Both the position numbers and the translations under genes were made by a program. A stretch of 64,000 nt of DNA from Massilia polaris (GTDB lineage: Bacteria > Pseudomonadota > Gammaproteobacteria > Burkholderiales > Burkholderiaceae_D), in NCBI RefSeq assembly GCF_012927275.1, contig NZ_JABBGG010000005.1:62001-126000 (forward strand). Reading direction: 5' to 3'. The notes below the pieces were generated by a model, which saw nothing but the letters and a program-made list of their open reading frames with translations, ran no database searches and was not told the origin of the DNA. Below, in pieces: positions 55,168 through 64,000 of this stretch. The stretch's first letter is position 1, and each line of letters begins with the position of its first letter.

Positions 55168-55779
55168 TCAGCTGCAGGTGACCGCGACATTTTTCACGGC
55201 CGTATTGCCCATCGTTCCGACGCCGTTGGCGACTCTGCAGGTACGGCCGGTTGGCTGCTGGAGGATCGTGATGCCGTATGGCTGGCCATCCGGGACGCGG
55301 CCGCTTTCGTAGGTCTTGCCGTCGTCGTTCTTGAACTTGGTCATCGTGAAGCTGGTCGCGCCAGGCAGAATCGTCACGCGCTGGCTGCCGTTGATCAGGA
55401 CCAGGCCTGGGACGTCGAGGCCGCTGACGGTGCCGCCCAGGTCATAGCTGGAGGTGATGCAATGGATTTCGACCGAGTAGACGCTGTAGGCGCCCGATTT
55501 GCCCTTGCCGTTGACGACCGTGCAGACGGTGCTGGACGGCTGCGCCTTGACGGTGACGTTGAAATCGGAGTCGCTGCTGATCAGTTGCGGGAAACTGAAT
55601 CCGGTTGAGCCAGCCGGGATCGCCAGGTCGGGACCGCCATTGTTCTGGATGACCAGGCCATTCTTGAGCAGGCCAAACACGTTGCCGCCGAGAAGCAGGT
55701 TATCGTCACCGCCGCCGCAAGCTGCCAGGCCCAGTGCGCATGCCAGCGCGACGCTGGAACGCAGGTACAAACTTTTCAT
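55168..55779 (-). CDS. Repeat-containing lipoprotein B
   Basis: A 203-residue paralogue of the neighbouring lipoprotein, with lipobox LAACGGG and the same two modules: GNVFGLLKNGLVIQNNGG, FSFPQL, VCTVVNGKGKSG; then GTVSGLDVPGLVLINGSQ, FTMTKF, YGITILQQPTG, CRVANGVGTMG and VAVTC. The two genes arose by tandem duplication and are probably one transcript. The Cys residues at each module end may pair. No family name known to me. Confidence 0.85.
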   Translation of the reverse strand: MKSLYLRSSVALACALGLAACGGGDDNLLLGGNVFGLLKNGLVIQNNGGPDLAIPAGSTGFSFPQLISSDSDFNVTVKAQPSSTVCTVVNGKGKSGAYSVYSVEIHCITSSYDLGGTVSGLDVPGLVLINGSQRVTILPGATSFTMTKFKNDDGKTYESGRVPDGQPYGITILQQPTGRTCRVANGVGTMGNTAVKNVAVTCS

Positions 55780-55963
55780 AAATTCTCCAAAAACGAACAG
55801 GGTACGGGCGGGCTTCTGGCCGGCGCCATGGGGGGATAGTATTGTTTGCTCGTCATTTTAGTGCATTTGCCATACGGCAGTCTTATTCCCCTTTGTATCT
55901 TGGTGTAACTGGCGTTCCCGGGCACGGTTTGATTTTTGGATCCGGCATGGCTATGCTTGCCGT

Positions 55964-56680
55964 ATGAATCCCCTGATCCGCCGTGCCTGGCCGAAGGCCA
56001 TCCTGTTCGACCTTGACGATACCTTATGGCCGATCACCCCGGTGATCCTGCAAGCCGAGCAGACCTTGCATGCCTGGCTGCAGGAGCACGCGCCGCGCGT
56101 CGCCGAGCGCTTTTCGATCGAAAACCTGCGCCAGGCGCGGCTGGCGCTGCTTGCCAGGCAGCCGGAGTTCAGCCTCGACCTCGGGGCGCTGCGCCGGGCC
56201 GGGCTGAAATCGGCATTCGAAGAGGCCGGCGAGGACCTCGACAAGGTCGAGCTGGCGATGGTGAGTTTTTTCGCGGCGCGCAACGCCGTGGTGCCGTTCG
56301 ACGACGTCGTGCCCGGCCTGCTGCGGCTGAAGTCGCGGGTGGCGATCGGCTCCATCTCCAACGGCAATGCCGACCTCGAGGCGATCGGCCTGTCGCATCA
56401 CTTCAAGATATCGGTGTCGGCGCACCAGCTCGGCCATGCGAAACCTGACGCCGCCATCTTCCACGAGGCCTGCCGCCGGCTCGGCGTGGCGCCGGAGGAT
56501 GCGGTGTATGTCGGCGACGATGTCCTGCTCGACGTGCAGGGCGCGCAAAAGGCCGGCATGCGCGCGGTGTGGCTGAACCGCAGCGGCAGCGAGGCCCACC
56601 TCGAACATGGCGTGGTGCCCGACGCGATCTGCGCCAGCTTCGACGACCTGCTCGACTGGCTCAAACGCGAGCACGGCTAG
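55964..56680 (+). CDS. HAD-superfamily phosphatase, YigB-like
   Basis: A 238-residue HAD hydrolase. Motif I FDLDDTLW (nucleophile Asp16 and acid Asp18), motif II SISNGNA, motif III Lys in HAKPDAAIF, and motif IV VGDDVLLDVQGA. The architecture and motif II-III spacing resemble E. coli YigB, a phosphatase for FMN and a riboflavin precursor; the substrate here is not proven. It is 93 bases before hrcA. Confidence 0.88.
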   Translation: MNPLIRRAWPKAILFDLDDTLWPITPVILQAEQTLHAWLQEHAPRVAERFSIENLRQARLALLARQPEFSLDLGALRRAGLKSAFEEAGEDLDKVELAMVSFFAARNAVVPFDDVVPGLLRLKSRVAIGSISNGNADLEAIGLSHHFKISVSAHQLGHAKPDAAIFHEACRRLGVAPEDAVYVGDDVLLDVQGAQKAGMRAVWLNRSGSEAHLEHGVVPDAICASFDDLLDWLKREHG

Positions 56681-56773
56681 GCGCATCCCGCAGCGGGGCT
56701 GATGCAGAAGCGCACAGCGGTCCTGCGAGAGTGCATAATAGGCGTGTCCATAGCCAGCACCTGCAGAACAACC

Positions 56774-57787
56774 ATGCAACTCGATAACCGTGCCCAAACC
56801 CTGCTGAAAGCCCTGGTCGAGCGCTACATCGCCGACGGCCAGCCGGTCGGTTCGCGCGCGCTGTCGAAAATTTCCGGCCTCGACCTGTCGCCGGCGACGA
56901 TCCGCAACATCATGTCCGACCTCGAGGAGATGGGCTACGTGTCGAGCCCGCACACTTCGGCCGGCCGGATCCCGACCCCGCGCGGCTACCGCATCTTCGT
57001 CGACACGCTGCTGACCGTGCAGCACCTCGACGAACATTCGGTCGAATCGCGCATGCACTTCCCGGCCCAGCAGCCGCAGAAGATCATCGCCAACGCGGCG
57101 CAGATGCTGTCGTCGCTGTCGACCTTCGCCGGCGTGGTCATGAGCCCGCGGCGCGAGTCGGTGTTCCAGCAAATCGAATTCCTGCGCCTGTCCGAAAAAC
57201 GCATCCTGCTGGTCATCGTCGACCCGCGCGGCGATGTGCAGAACCGCATGCTGCTGACCGACGTCGATTATTCGCCGTCGCAGCTGGTGCAGTCGGCCAA
57301 TTACATCAACCAGAATTTCGCCGGGCTGTCGTTCGACCAGGTGCGCTCGCGCCTGACCGGGGAGCTGAAGCAGCTGCGCGACGACATGGGCCGCCTGATG
57401 CAGGCCGCGGTGGAGGTGGGCAGCGAGGCGATGGCGGAATCGGAAGACATGGTCATCTCGGGCGAACGCAACCTGCTGGGCGTGTCGGACCTGTCGTCGA
57501 ACATGAATTCGCTGCGCCAGATGTTCGACATGTTCGAGCAGAAGACCGGCCTGATGCAGCTGCTGGACGTATCGAGCAAGGCCACCGGCGTGCAGATCTT
57601 CATCGGCGGCGAATCGAAGCTGGTGCCGATGGACGAGATGAGCGTGGTGACGGCGCCGTACGAAGTCAACGGCAAGATCGTCGGCACGCTGGGCGTAATC
57701 GGACCTACCCGCATGGCGTACGAGCGCGTGATCCCGATCGTCGACATCACCGCCAAGCTGCTGTCGAACGCGTTGAGCCACCAGTAA
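56774..57787 (+). CDS. hrcA: Heat-inducible transcription repressor HrcA
   Basis: A 337-residue repressor of chaperone genes. A winged helix ([43 protein letters not shown]) and [23 protein letters not shown] are classic; a GAF-like domain follows. It binds CIRCE elements before groE or dnaK operons; none is in this window. Start at 56774 gives the normal N-terminus [12 protein letters not shown] bidirectional terminator separates it from the convergent fur gene. Confidence 0.96.
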   Translation: MQLDNRAQTLLKALVERYIADGQPVGSRALSKISGLDLSPATIRNIMSDLEEMGYVSSPHTSAGRIPTPRGYRIFVDTLLTVQHLDEHSVESRMHFPAQQPQKIIANAAQMLSSLSTFAGVVMSPRRESVFQQIEFLRLSEKRILLVIVDPRGDVQNRMLLTDVDYSPSQLVQSANYINQNFAGLSFDQVRSRLTGELKQLRDDMGRLMQAAVEVGSEAMAESEDMVISGERNLLGVSDLSSNMNSLRQMFDMFEQKTGLMQLLDVSSKATGVQIFIGGESKLVPMDEMSVVTAPYEVNGKIVGTLGVIGPTRMAYERVIPIVDITAKLLSNALSHQ

Positions 57788-57803
57788 GCCGGTCCGGACA
57801 AGA

Positions 57804-57832
57804 AAATGCCGCTGGCGACAGCGGCATTTTTT
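57804..57832. terminator. Bidirectional terminator between hrcA and fur
   Basis: AAATGCCGCT and AGCGGCATTT form a 10-bp stem around 6 bases, with A before and T after the stem. Confidence 0.9.
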
Positions 57833-57849
57833 CGCTGGTGGGAAGCGGC

Positions 57850-58278
57850 CTAGCTGCGGTGCGGGCAGGCCGGCTTGATGCAGTTGCCGTAGATTGCCAG
57901 CGCGTGCTCGGCGATCTTGAAGCCGCGTTCGGCCGCCACCTTGTTCTGGCGCGCCTCGATATCTTCGTCGAAAAACTCTTCCACACGGCCGCAGTCGAGG
58001 CAGACCAGGTGGTCATGGTGCGAGCCGGCGTTCAGCTCGAAAATCGCCTTGCCGGTTTCGAAATGGTTGCGGTTCAGCAGGCCGGCCTGCTCGAACTGGG
58101 TCAGCACCCGGTAGACTGTGGCCAGTCCCACGTCCATATTTTCAGACAGCAGGATCTTGTAGACATCTTCGGCCGTCAAGTGCCTGACCTCGCTGTTCTG
58201 GAAGATTTCGAGGATTTTCAGGCGCGGAAGGGTGGCTTTCAGGCCGCTTGCCTTCAGGTCGGTTGGATTGGAACTCAT
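57850..58278 (-). CDS. fur: Ferric uptake regulator
   Basis: A 142-residue Fe(II)-dependent repressor. DNA-binding N-terminus ([50 protein letters not shown]), metal-binding HHDH (87-90), and CLDC (Cys93, Cys96) plus Cys133/Cys138 for structural zinc. Facing bamE, as in many beta- and gammaproteobacteria. Its likely targets in this window are the two Fur boxes at 18.8-18.9 kb. No clear Fur box is seen in its own 89-base promoter region. Confidence 0.97.
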   Translation of the reverse strand: MSSNPTDLKASGLKATLPRLKILEIFQNSEVRHLTAEDVYKILLSENMDVGLATVYRVLTQFEQAGLLNRNHFETGKAIFELNAGSHHDHLVCLDCGRVEEFFDEDIEARQNKVAAERGFKIAEHALAIYGNCIKPACPHRS

Positions 58279-58367
58279 GTTTGTTACTCGCTAATTGGCT
58301 TAGTGCTTTATCATATAGCGTTTTATACGGGGGTGCCTAGCTCCTGTTTCACGTATCGAGGTCACTA

Positions 58368-58961
58368 ATGCGCGTCAATAATGCTGTTTCGTACCGTTTT
58401 TACGTTCGCGCCCCGCTCGTGGCGGCACTCGTGTGCGCCAGCCTGACACTGTCCGGTTGCGCCGCCTGGCGCAGCATGACGGGCCCTGCCGCCCCGCTTG
58501 ACGCGGCCACGGCCAGCGGAACCGACGGCGCAGCCGCGGCCAACGCCGGCGCCCAGACCACGCAGGCCAGCCGCCTGCAAAAATTCCTGTGGGTGTTCTC
58601 GCCATACCGTCCGGACATCCAGCAAGGCAACTTCGTATCGCAGGAAATGCTGGGCCAGCTGAAGGTCGGCCAGACCCGCGAGCAGGTCATGTTCATCCTC
58701 GGCACCCCGCTGCTGACCGACATCTTCCACGCAGACCGCTGGGACTACCCGTTCTACCTGGCGCGCGGCGATGGCGAACTGACTTCCAGCCGCGTGTCGG
58801 TCTACTTCAAGGACAACAAGGTCGAGAAGTTCGACGGCGGCAACCTGCCGACCGAGCGCGAATACATCGAGCGCATCGCGGGCAAGGCAAAGGCGAAGCC
58901 TGAAGCCGAAGCGAAGAAAAAAGAACCGGCCGGCTCGGCCAGCATCCAGATCAACAAGTAA
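58368..58961 (+). CDS. bamE: Outer-membrane assembly lipoprotein BamE
   Basis: A 197-residue lipoprotein with lipobox LSGC (Cys31). BamE core: PYRPDIQQGNFVSQEMLGQLKVGQTREQVMFILGTPLLTDIFHADRWDYPFY. It supports the BamA insertion machine in the outer membrane. The Ala/Thr-rich linker after the lipid site and the Lys/Glu-rich tail make it longer than E. coli BamE (113), a common form in betaproteobacteria. dapB follows after 9 bases. Confidence 0.95.
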   Translation: MRVNNAVSYRFYVRAPLVAALVCASLTLSGCAAWRSMTGPAAPLDAATASGTDGAAAANAGAQTTQASRLQKFLWVFSPYRPDIQQGNFVSQEMLGQLKVGQTREQVMFILGTPLLTDIFHADRWDYPFYLARGDGELTSSRVSVYFKDNKVEKFDGGNLPTEREYIERIAGKAKAKPEAEAKKKEPAGSASIQINK

Positions 58962-58970
58962 GCAGGCGCG

Positions 58971-59780
58971 ATGAACGAGTTGAAGATTGCTGTAGCAGGC
59001 GCCAGCGGGCGCATGGGCCGGATGCTGGTGGAGGCGATCGCCGCCGCACCCGATACGGTGCTGGCCGGGGCGCTGGACGTGGCGGGGTCGCCATCGGTCG
59101 GCTCGGACGCGGGCGCGTTCTCGGGCCAGCTGGCCGGCGTGGCGATCCAGTCGGACCTGTCGAAGGGCCTGGCCGAGGCGCAGTACCTGATCGACTTCAC
59201 CCGTCCTGAAGGTACGCTCAAGCACCTCGACTACTGCGCCGCCAATGGCATCAAAGTGATCATCGGGACCACCGGTTTCGATGACGCAGGCAAGGCAGCG
59301 ATCCGCGCGGCGGCTGAAAAGACCGCCATCGTGTTCGCGCCGAACATGAGCGTGGGTGTGAACGTCACCCTCAAGCTGCTCGAAATGGCTGCCAAAAGCC
59401 TGTCCGAAGGCTACGACATCGAAATCGTCGAAGCGCACCACCGCCACAAGGTGGACGCGCCGTCCGGCACCGCGCTGAAGATGGGCGAAGTGATCGCCGA
59501 CGCGCTGGGCCGCGACCTGAAGGACTGCGCCGTCTACGGCCGCGAAGGCGTGACCGGCGAGCGCGATCCATCGACCATCGGCTTTGCCACCATCCGCGGC
59601 GGCGACATCGTCGGCGACCACACCGTGCTGTTCGCCGGCATCGGCGAGCGCATCGAGATCAGCCACAAATCCAGCAGCCGCGTGACCTACGCCCGCGGCG
59701 CACTGCGCGCCGCGCGCTTCCTCGCCGACAAAACCACCGGACTGTATGACATGCAGGACGTGCTGGCGCTGCCACGTTAA
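58971..59780 (+). CDS. dapB: 4-hydroxy-tetrahydrodipicolinate reductase
   Basis: A 269-residue enzyme of lysine and diaminopimelate synthesis. N-terminal cofactor motif [24 protein letters not shown], and the active-site signature [20 protein letters not shown] are present. Follows bamE closely and precedes exbB by 9 bases, so it may be co-transcribed with both. Confidence 0.97.
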   Translation: MNELKIAVAGASGRMGRMLVEAIAAAPDTVLAGALDVAGSPSVGSDAGAFSGQLAGVAIQSDLSKGLAEAQYLIDFTRPEGTLKHLDYCAANGIKVIIGTTGFDDAGKAAIRAAAEKTAIVFAPNMSVGVNVTLKLLEMAAKSLSEGYDIEIVEAHHRHKVDAPSGTALKMGEVIADALGRDLKDCAVYGREGVTGERDPSTIGFATIRGGDIVGDHTVLFAGIGERIEISHKSSSRVTYARGALRAARFLADKTTGLYDMQDVLALPR

Positions 59781-59789
59781 TCAAGCGAG

Positions 59790-60455
59790 ATGACGCCGCC
59801 AGTCGATAACCCGTTCAGCCTGGCCCGTTACTGGGAGCAGGGCGACGCCATCGGCCACGGCGTGGCCTACCTGCTGCTGGCGATGTCGCTGGTGAGCTGG
59901 TTCTGCATCCTGGCGAAGGCCTACAGCACCTGGCGCGTACGCAAGGCAGCCGGCTCGGTCGACGCCTTCTGGTCCGCGCCGACGCTTGACGACGGCATCA
60001 CCCTGTTGACGCTGGCCGACCGCGAAGACGTGTACGCGCCGCTGCCGGTGCATGGCCGCGCGCATGCCGCCGCCGCTGCGACCCTGGCGGGCGAGATGAG
60101 CCGCGACGAACAGATCATCCGCATCCTGCGCCAGCAGATCACGCGCGCCACGCATCGCGTCGAAGGCGGCCTGACCCTGCTCGCGTCGATTGGCGCCACC
60201 GCGCCTTTCGTCGGCCTGCTTGGCACGGTCTGGGGCATTTATCACGCGCTGGCGAATGTCTCGGCCAGCGGCACGGTGCAGATCGATAAAGTGGCCGGAC
60301 CGGTCGGTGAAGCGCTGATCATGACCGGCTTCGGGCTGGTGGTGGCGATTCCCGCCGTACTCGCCTACAACGCCTTCAACCGCTTCAACCGCGTGACGCT
60401 GGCCGAACTTGACGGCTTCGCGCACGATTTGCAGTCCTACTTCACCGGCAGGTAG
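59790..60455 (+). CDS. exbB: MotA/TolQ/ExbB proton-channel protein, ExbB-like
   Basis: A 221-residue inner-membrane protein. Helices near residues 21-45, 130-155 and 170-195; the signature LTLLASIGATAPFVGLLGTVWGIYHAL, then GPVGEALIMTGFGLVVAIPAVLAYN. It forms the proton channel with the ExbD-like product of the next gene (6 bases on). TolQ is unlikely because no tolR-tolA-tolB genes follow. The TonB-like protein at 17.9 kb is the only TonB candidate in this window. Confidence 0.9.
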   Translation: MTPPVDNPFSLARYWEQGDAIGHGVAYLLLAMSLVSWFCILAKAYSTWRVRKAAGSVDAFWSAPTLDDGITLLTLADREDVYAPLPVHGRAHAAAAATLAGEMSRDEQIIRILRQQITRATHRVEGGLTLLASIGATAPFVGLLGTVWGIYHALANVSASGTVQIDKVAGPVGEALIMTGFGLVVAIPAVLAYNAFNRFNRVTLAELDGFAHDLQSYFTGR

Positions 60456-60461
60456 GCCAGC

Positions 60462-60887
60462 ATGGCATTCGGCTCCTTCAATCCGCAGCGCCAGCCATCG
60501 ATGATGAGCGACATAAACGTCACGCCGATGGTGGACGTGATGCTGGTGCTGCTGGTCATATTCATCATCACCGCGCCGATGCTCACGCACTCGGTCAAGC
60601 TGGATCTGCCGCAGGCGCAGGCCGCGGCCAGCGAACAGCATGCCGACATGGTCAGCATCGCGGTCGACGCCAAGGGAGTCGTGTACTGGAACGACGAAGC
60701 GGTGGATGATGGCGCGCTGGGCGACCTGATGGCCGACGCCGCGCTCCTGAATCCGCAGCCGGAACTGCAGCTGCGCGCCGACAAGAACACCCGATACGAA
60801 GTGGTTGCCCAAGTGATGGCGGCCGCGCAATCGAGGGGACTGACGAAGCTGGGCTTCGTCACCGACCCCGTCAAGGAGAAAAAATAA
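60462..60887 (+). CDS. exbD: ExbD-like biopolymer transport protein
   Basis: A 141-residue protein with one helix (MVDVMLVLLVIFIITAPML) carrying the proton-binding Asp, followed by a periplasmic domain (KLDLPQAQAAASEQH... VAQVMAAAQSRGLTKLGFVTDP). The stop overlaps the start of the barstar-like gene (TAATG). Confidence 0.92.
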   Translation: MAFGSFNPQRQPSMMSDINVTPMVDVMLVLLVIFIITAPMLTHSVKLDLPQAQAAASEQHADMVSIAVDAKGVVYWNDEAVDDGALGDLMADAALLNPQPELQLRADKNTRYEVVAQVMAAAQSRGLTKLGFVTDPVKEKK

Positions 60888-61213
60888 TGGCCAGCGTAGA
60901 ACTGAACGGTGCGGTAATCGACAGCGAACAAGCCTTCCACAGCGAGTGCCGCCGCGCGTTCGGCTTTCCCGAGTCGTACAGCGACACGATGGATGGCTGG
61001 GTCGACTGCCTGAGTTACTTGCGCGATGACGACGGCATGACCAAATTCAAGCTCGGCGCGAACGAGAAGCTGGAGATCGTCGTGAAGGATGCGGCGGCGA
61101 TGCGCGAGAAGGCGCCGGAGCTGCTCGAGGAGATCGCGTTCTGCGTCGGCGGCATCAACGAGCGGTATGAGGATTACGGCGAGAAGCCGGCGCTGGCGCT
61201 GGTGCTGCGTTAG
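60887..61213 (+). CDS. Barstar-family protein
   Basis: A 108-residue protein similar to barstar: VELNGAVIDSEQAFHSECRRAFGFPESYSDTMDGWVDCLSYL matches the conserved first half (helix, FG/LP-x-YY-like step, DxxWDCL). Barstar-type proteins inhibit secreted guanyl ribonucleases. No barnase-like gene is seen nearby, so this may be an immunity orphan or have another binding partner. It is the last gene of the dapB-exbB-exbD unit, coupled to exbD by TAATG. Confidence 0.8.
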   Translation: MASVELNGAVIDSEQAFHSECRRAFGFPESYSDTMDGWVDCLSYLRDDDGMTKFKLGANEKLEIVVKDAAAMREKAPELLEEIAFCVGGINERYEDYGEKPALALVLR

Positions 61214-61247
61214 GCCCTGCGTCGCGGTTATGCGCCAATAGCCAGGC

Positions 61248-61613
61248 CTACCGCACCGCCTTCAAATCAAAATGCGGGTTATATATCAGCCCCAGCAAGT
61301 TCCCGAACGGATCCAGCAGCTCGGCCACTTTGATCGACTCGCCGACATCCTGAATATCGGCATGCACCTTGGCCCCCAGGCCAACGATCCGCGCAACCTC
61401 CGCCTCGATATCGTCCACACCCCAATAAGCGGTGCAGCCCTGCGTCCCCGGCTCGCCGTCGGGCACCAGTCCCAGTTCAAAACCGCCGATTTCGAAGCCG
61501 ACATAGAACGGCTGGTCGAAATAGGGTGCTTTTCCGAATACCTCGGTAAACCACGCCTTGGCCTTGGCCAGGTCAGCGACAGGATATTTGGTGGTGCGCA
61601 TTCCGTGGATCAT
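61248..61613 (-). CDS. VOC-family (glyoxalase-like) protein
   Basis: A 121-residue single-unit VOC protein: TTKYPVADLAKAKAWFTEVFGKAP, FEIGGFELGLVPDG, AYWGVDDIEAEVARIVGLGAKV and LLDPFGNLLGLIYNPHF. Enzymes of this type act on small molecules with a divalent metal, or bind antibiotics. The Glu/His ligands of glyoxalase I are not all evident. Substrate unknown. Confidence 0.88.
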   Translation of the reverse strand: MIHGMRTTKYPVADLAKAKAWFTEVFGKAPYFDQPFYVGFEIGGFELGLVPDGEPGTQGCTAYWGVDDIEAEVARIVGLGAKVHADIQDVGESIKVAELLDPFGNLLGLIYNPHFDLKAVR

Positions 61614-61655
61614 GCTCGTCTCCTGGTCACAAAAGGCTATGGTAATCCCTGATTG

Positions 61656-62048
61656 TCAGACGTTCAACATTTTTACTAATATTGCCGTGTTCAAGGCAAT
61701 TACCACCCCGATCAACCAGCGCATGTATTTGAACTCCGAGCGGACTCCGTCGATTTTTGCTTCAAGCTCGATTCGTACGTTCTCAATTTTGGCGTCGAGT
61801 TCGACACGTACCAGTTCAATTTTTCTGTTTAGCTCATCCCGCACGCGGTTTATTTGATTCGCTAATCTCTCTTCACTCAGTCGGATTTCCTGATGCAAGC
61901 TACCCTCAGCCGCAGATAGTTGCCGCGCGCATACGACCTGTCCGAGCGCTTGCTGAAGCACCTGGGCGTGAACGGCGGCCTGATCTTCGGGAACGCCCGC
62001 GCGCTCCAGCCGTTGTGCGTAGTCCAGCGAGTCAAATTGGGTTGTCAT
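61656..62048 (-). CDS. Coiled-coil membrane protein (DUF1640-like)
   Basis: A 130-residue protein with an acidic N-terminal part, a long coiled coil (about 55-105; 11-residue repeats such as VRVELDAKIEN and VRIELEAKIDG) and one C-terminal membrane helix (WLIGVVIALNTAILVKM). The pattern is that of the DUF1640/CCDC90-type proteins, whose bacterial role is unknown. The start at 62048 (MTTQFDSL) has no strong ribosome site. It is divergent from leuS across 131 bases. Confidence 0.75.
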   Translation of the reverse strand: MTTQFDSLDYAQRLERAGVPEDQAAVHAQVLQQALGQVVCARQLSAAEGSLHQEIRLSEERLANQINRVRDELNRKIELVRVELDAKIENVRIELEAKIDGVRSEFKYMRWLIGVVIALNTAILVKMLNV

Positions 62049-62155
62049 AATCGTTAGACACGCCCCATCCCCCATAGTTCAGCCCACCAGTTCGCTGCAC
62101 CGCCGCAAGGAATGCTGAACCAGTATAATGTCTTGTTCATATCCTCCACTTTTAG

Positions 62156-64000
<1,845 letters not shown>

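Overview
The window is about 64 kb of GC-rich bacterial chromosome that reads as a betaproteobacterium of the Oxalobacteraceae type (Massilia, Duganella or Janthinobacterium relatives). That placement is an inference from gene order (lptD-surA-pdxA-rsmA beside amgK-murU, fur facing bamE, bfr-tonB-bfd next to feoAB), from GC-rich codon use and from many short GC-rich intergenic palindromes. No rRNA, tRNA or CRISPR array is visible. Most of the DNA is densely packed core or common accessory genes; one block of about 6.4 kb does not fit.

Region 1 (1-12.3 kb): the tail of an amino-acid permease, an S46 dipeptidyl-peptidase, a cardiolipin-synthase-like phospholipase D, two stress or envelope proteins, then a TetR-controlled cluster (uncharacterised protein, TetR, SDR oxidoreductase, epoxide hydrolase). 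Two promoters of this cluster carry the same palindrome in the -35/-10 spacer. A decayed alpha/beta hydrolase and a cytochrome b561 / YceI / YceI operon follow. Region 2 (12.3-21.5 kb): a TonB-dependent receptor, purB, a glutathione S-transferase and sugar kinase pair, and an iron block (bfr, a TonB-like protein, bfd, feoA, feoB, a Cys-rich partner) with two Fur-box-like sites. exbB/exbD lie far away at 60 kb and fur at 58 kb, so the window holds much of an iron-acquisition circuit.

Region 3 (21.5-31.1 kb) is the unusual part. A DUF72 gene and a BlaR1-like M56 peptidase gene, apparently neighbours originally, are separated by an insert of about 6.4 kb flanked by a 289-bp direct repeat with 4 mismatches. 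The insert is visibly poorer in GC and contains no recognisable transposase or integrase. It encodes a PIN-type nuclease translationally coupled to an 804-residue helical protein of no known family, then two divergent genes that look like PD-(D/E)XK nucleases, plus gene remnants. This is the best candidate for an undescribed (possibly defence) system. The remnants at both edges suggest that the insert arrived by homologous recombination through the DUF72-M56 region.

Region 4 (31-46.3 kb): an alpha-amino-acid ester hydrolase-like enzyme, a GST, an ExoIX-type nuclease, a receiver domain lacking its phospho-acceptor Asp, mnmA-nudJ, the three-gene transhydrogenase operon pntAA-pntAB-pntB, a PAS-GGDEF cyclase, and the overlapping chain amgK-murU-pepP-ubiH on the minus strand. 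Region 5 (46.4-64 kb): the outer-membrane biogenesis operon lptD-surA-pdxA-rsmA, a Tat-exported PhoX phosphatase with a Pho-box array, two repeat-containing lipoproteins, a HAD phosphatase, hrcA, fur/bamE, dapB-exbB-exbD-barstar, a VOC protein, a coiled-coil membrane protein and the 5' part of leuS, which runs off the end.
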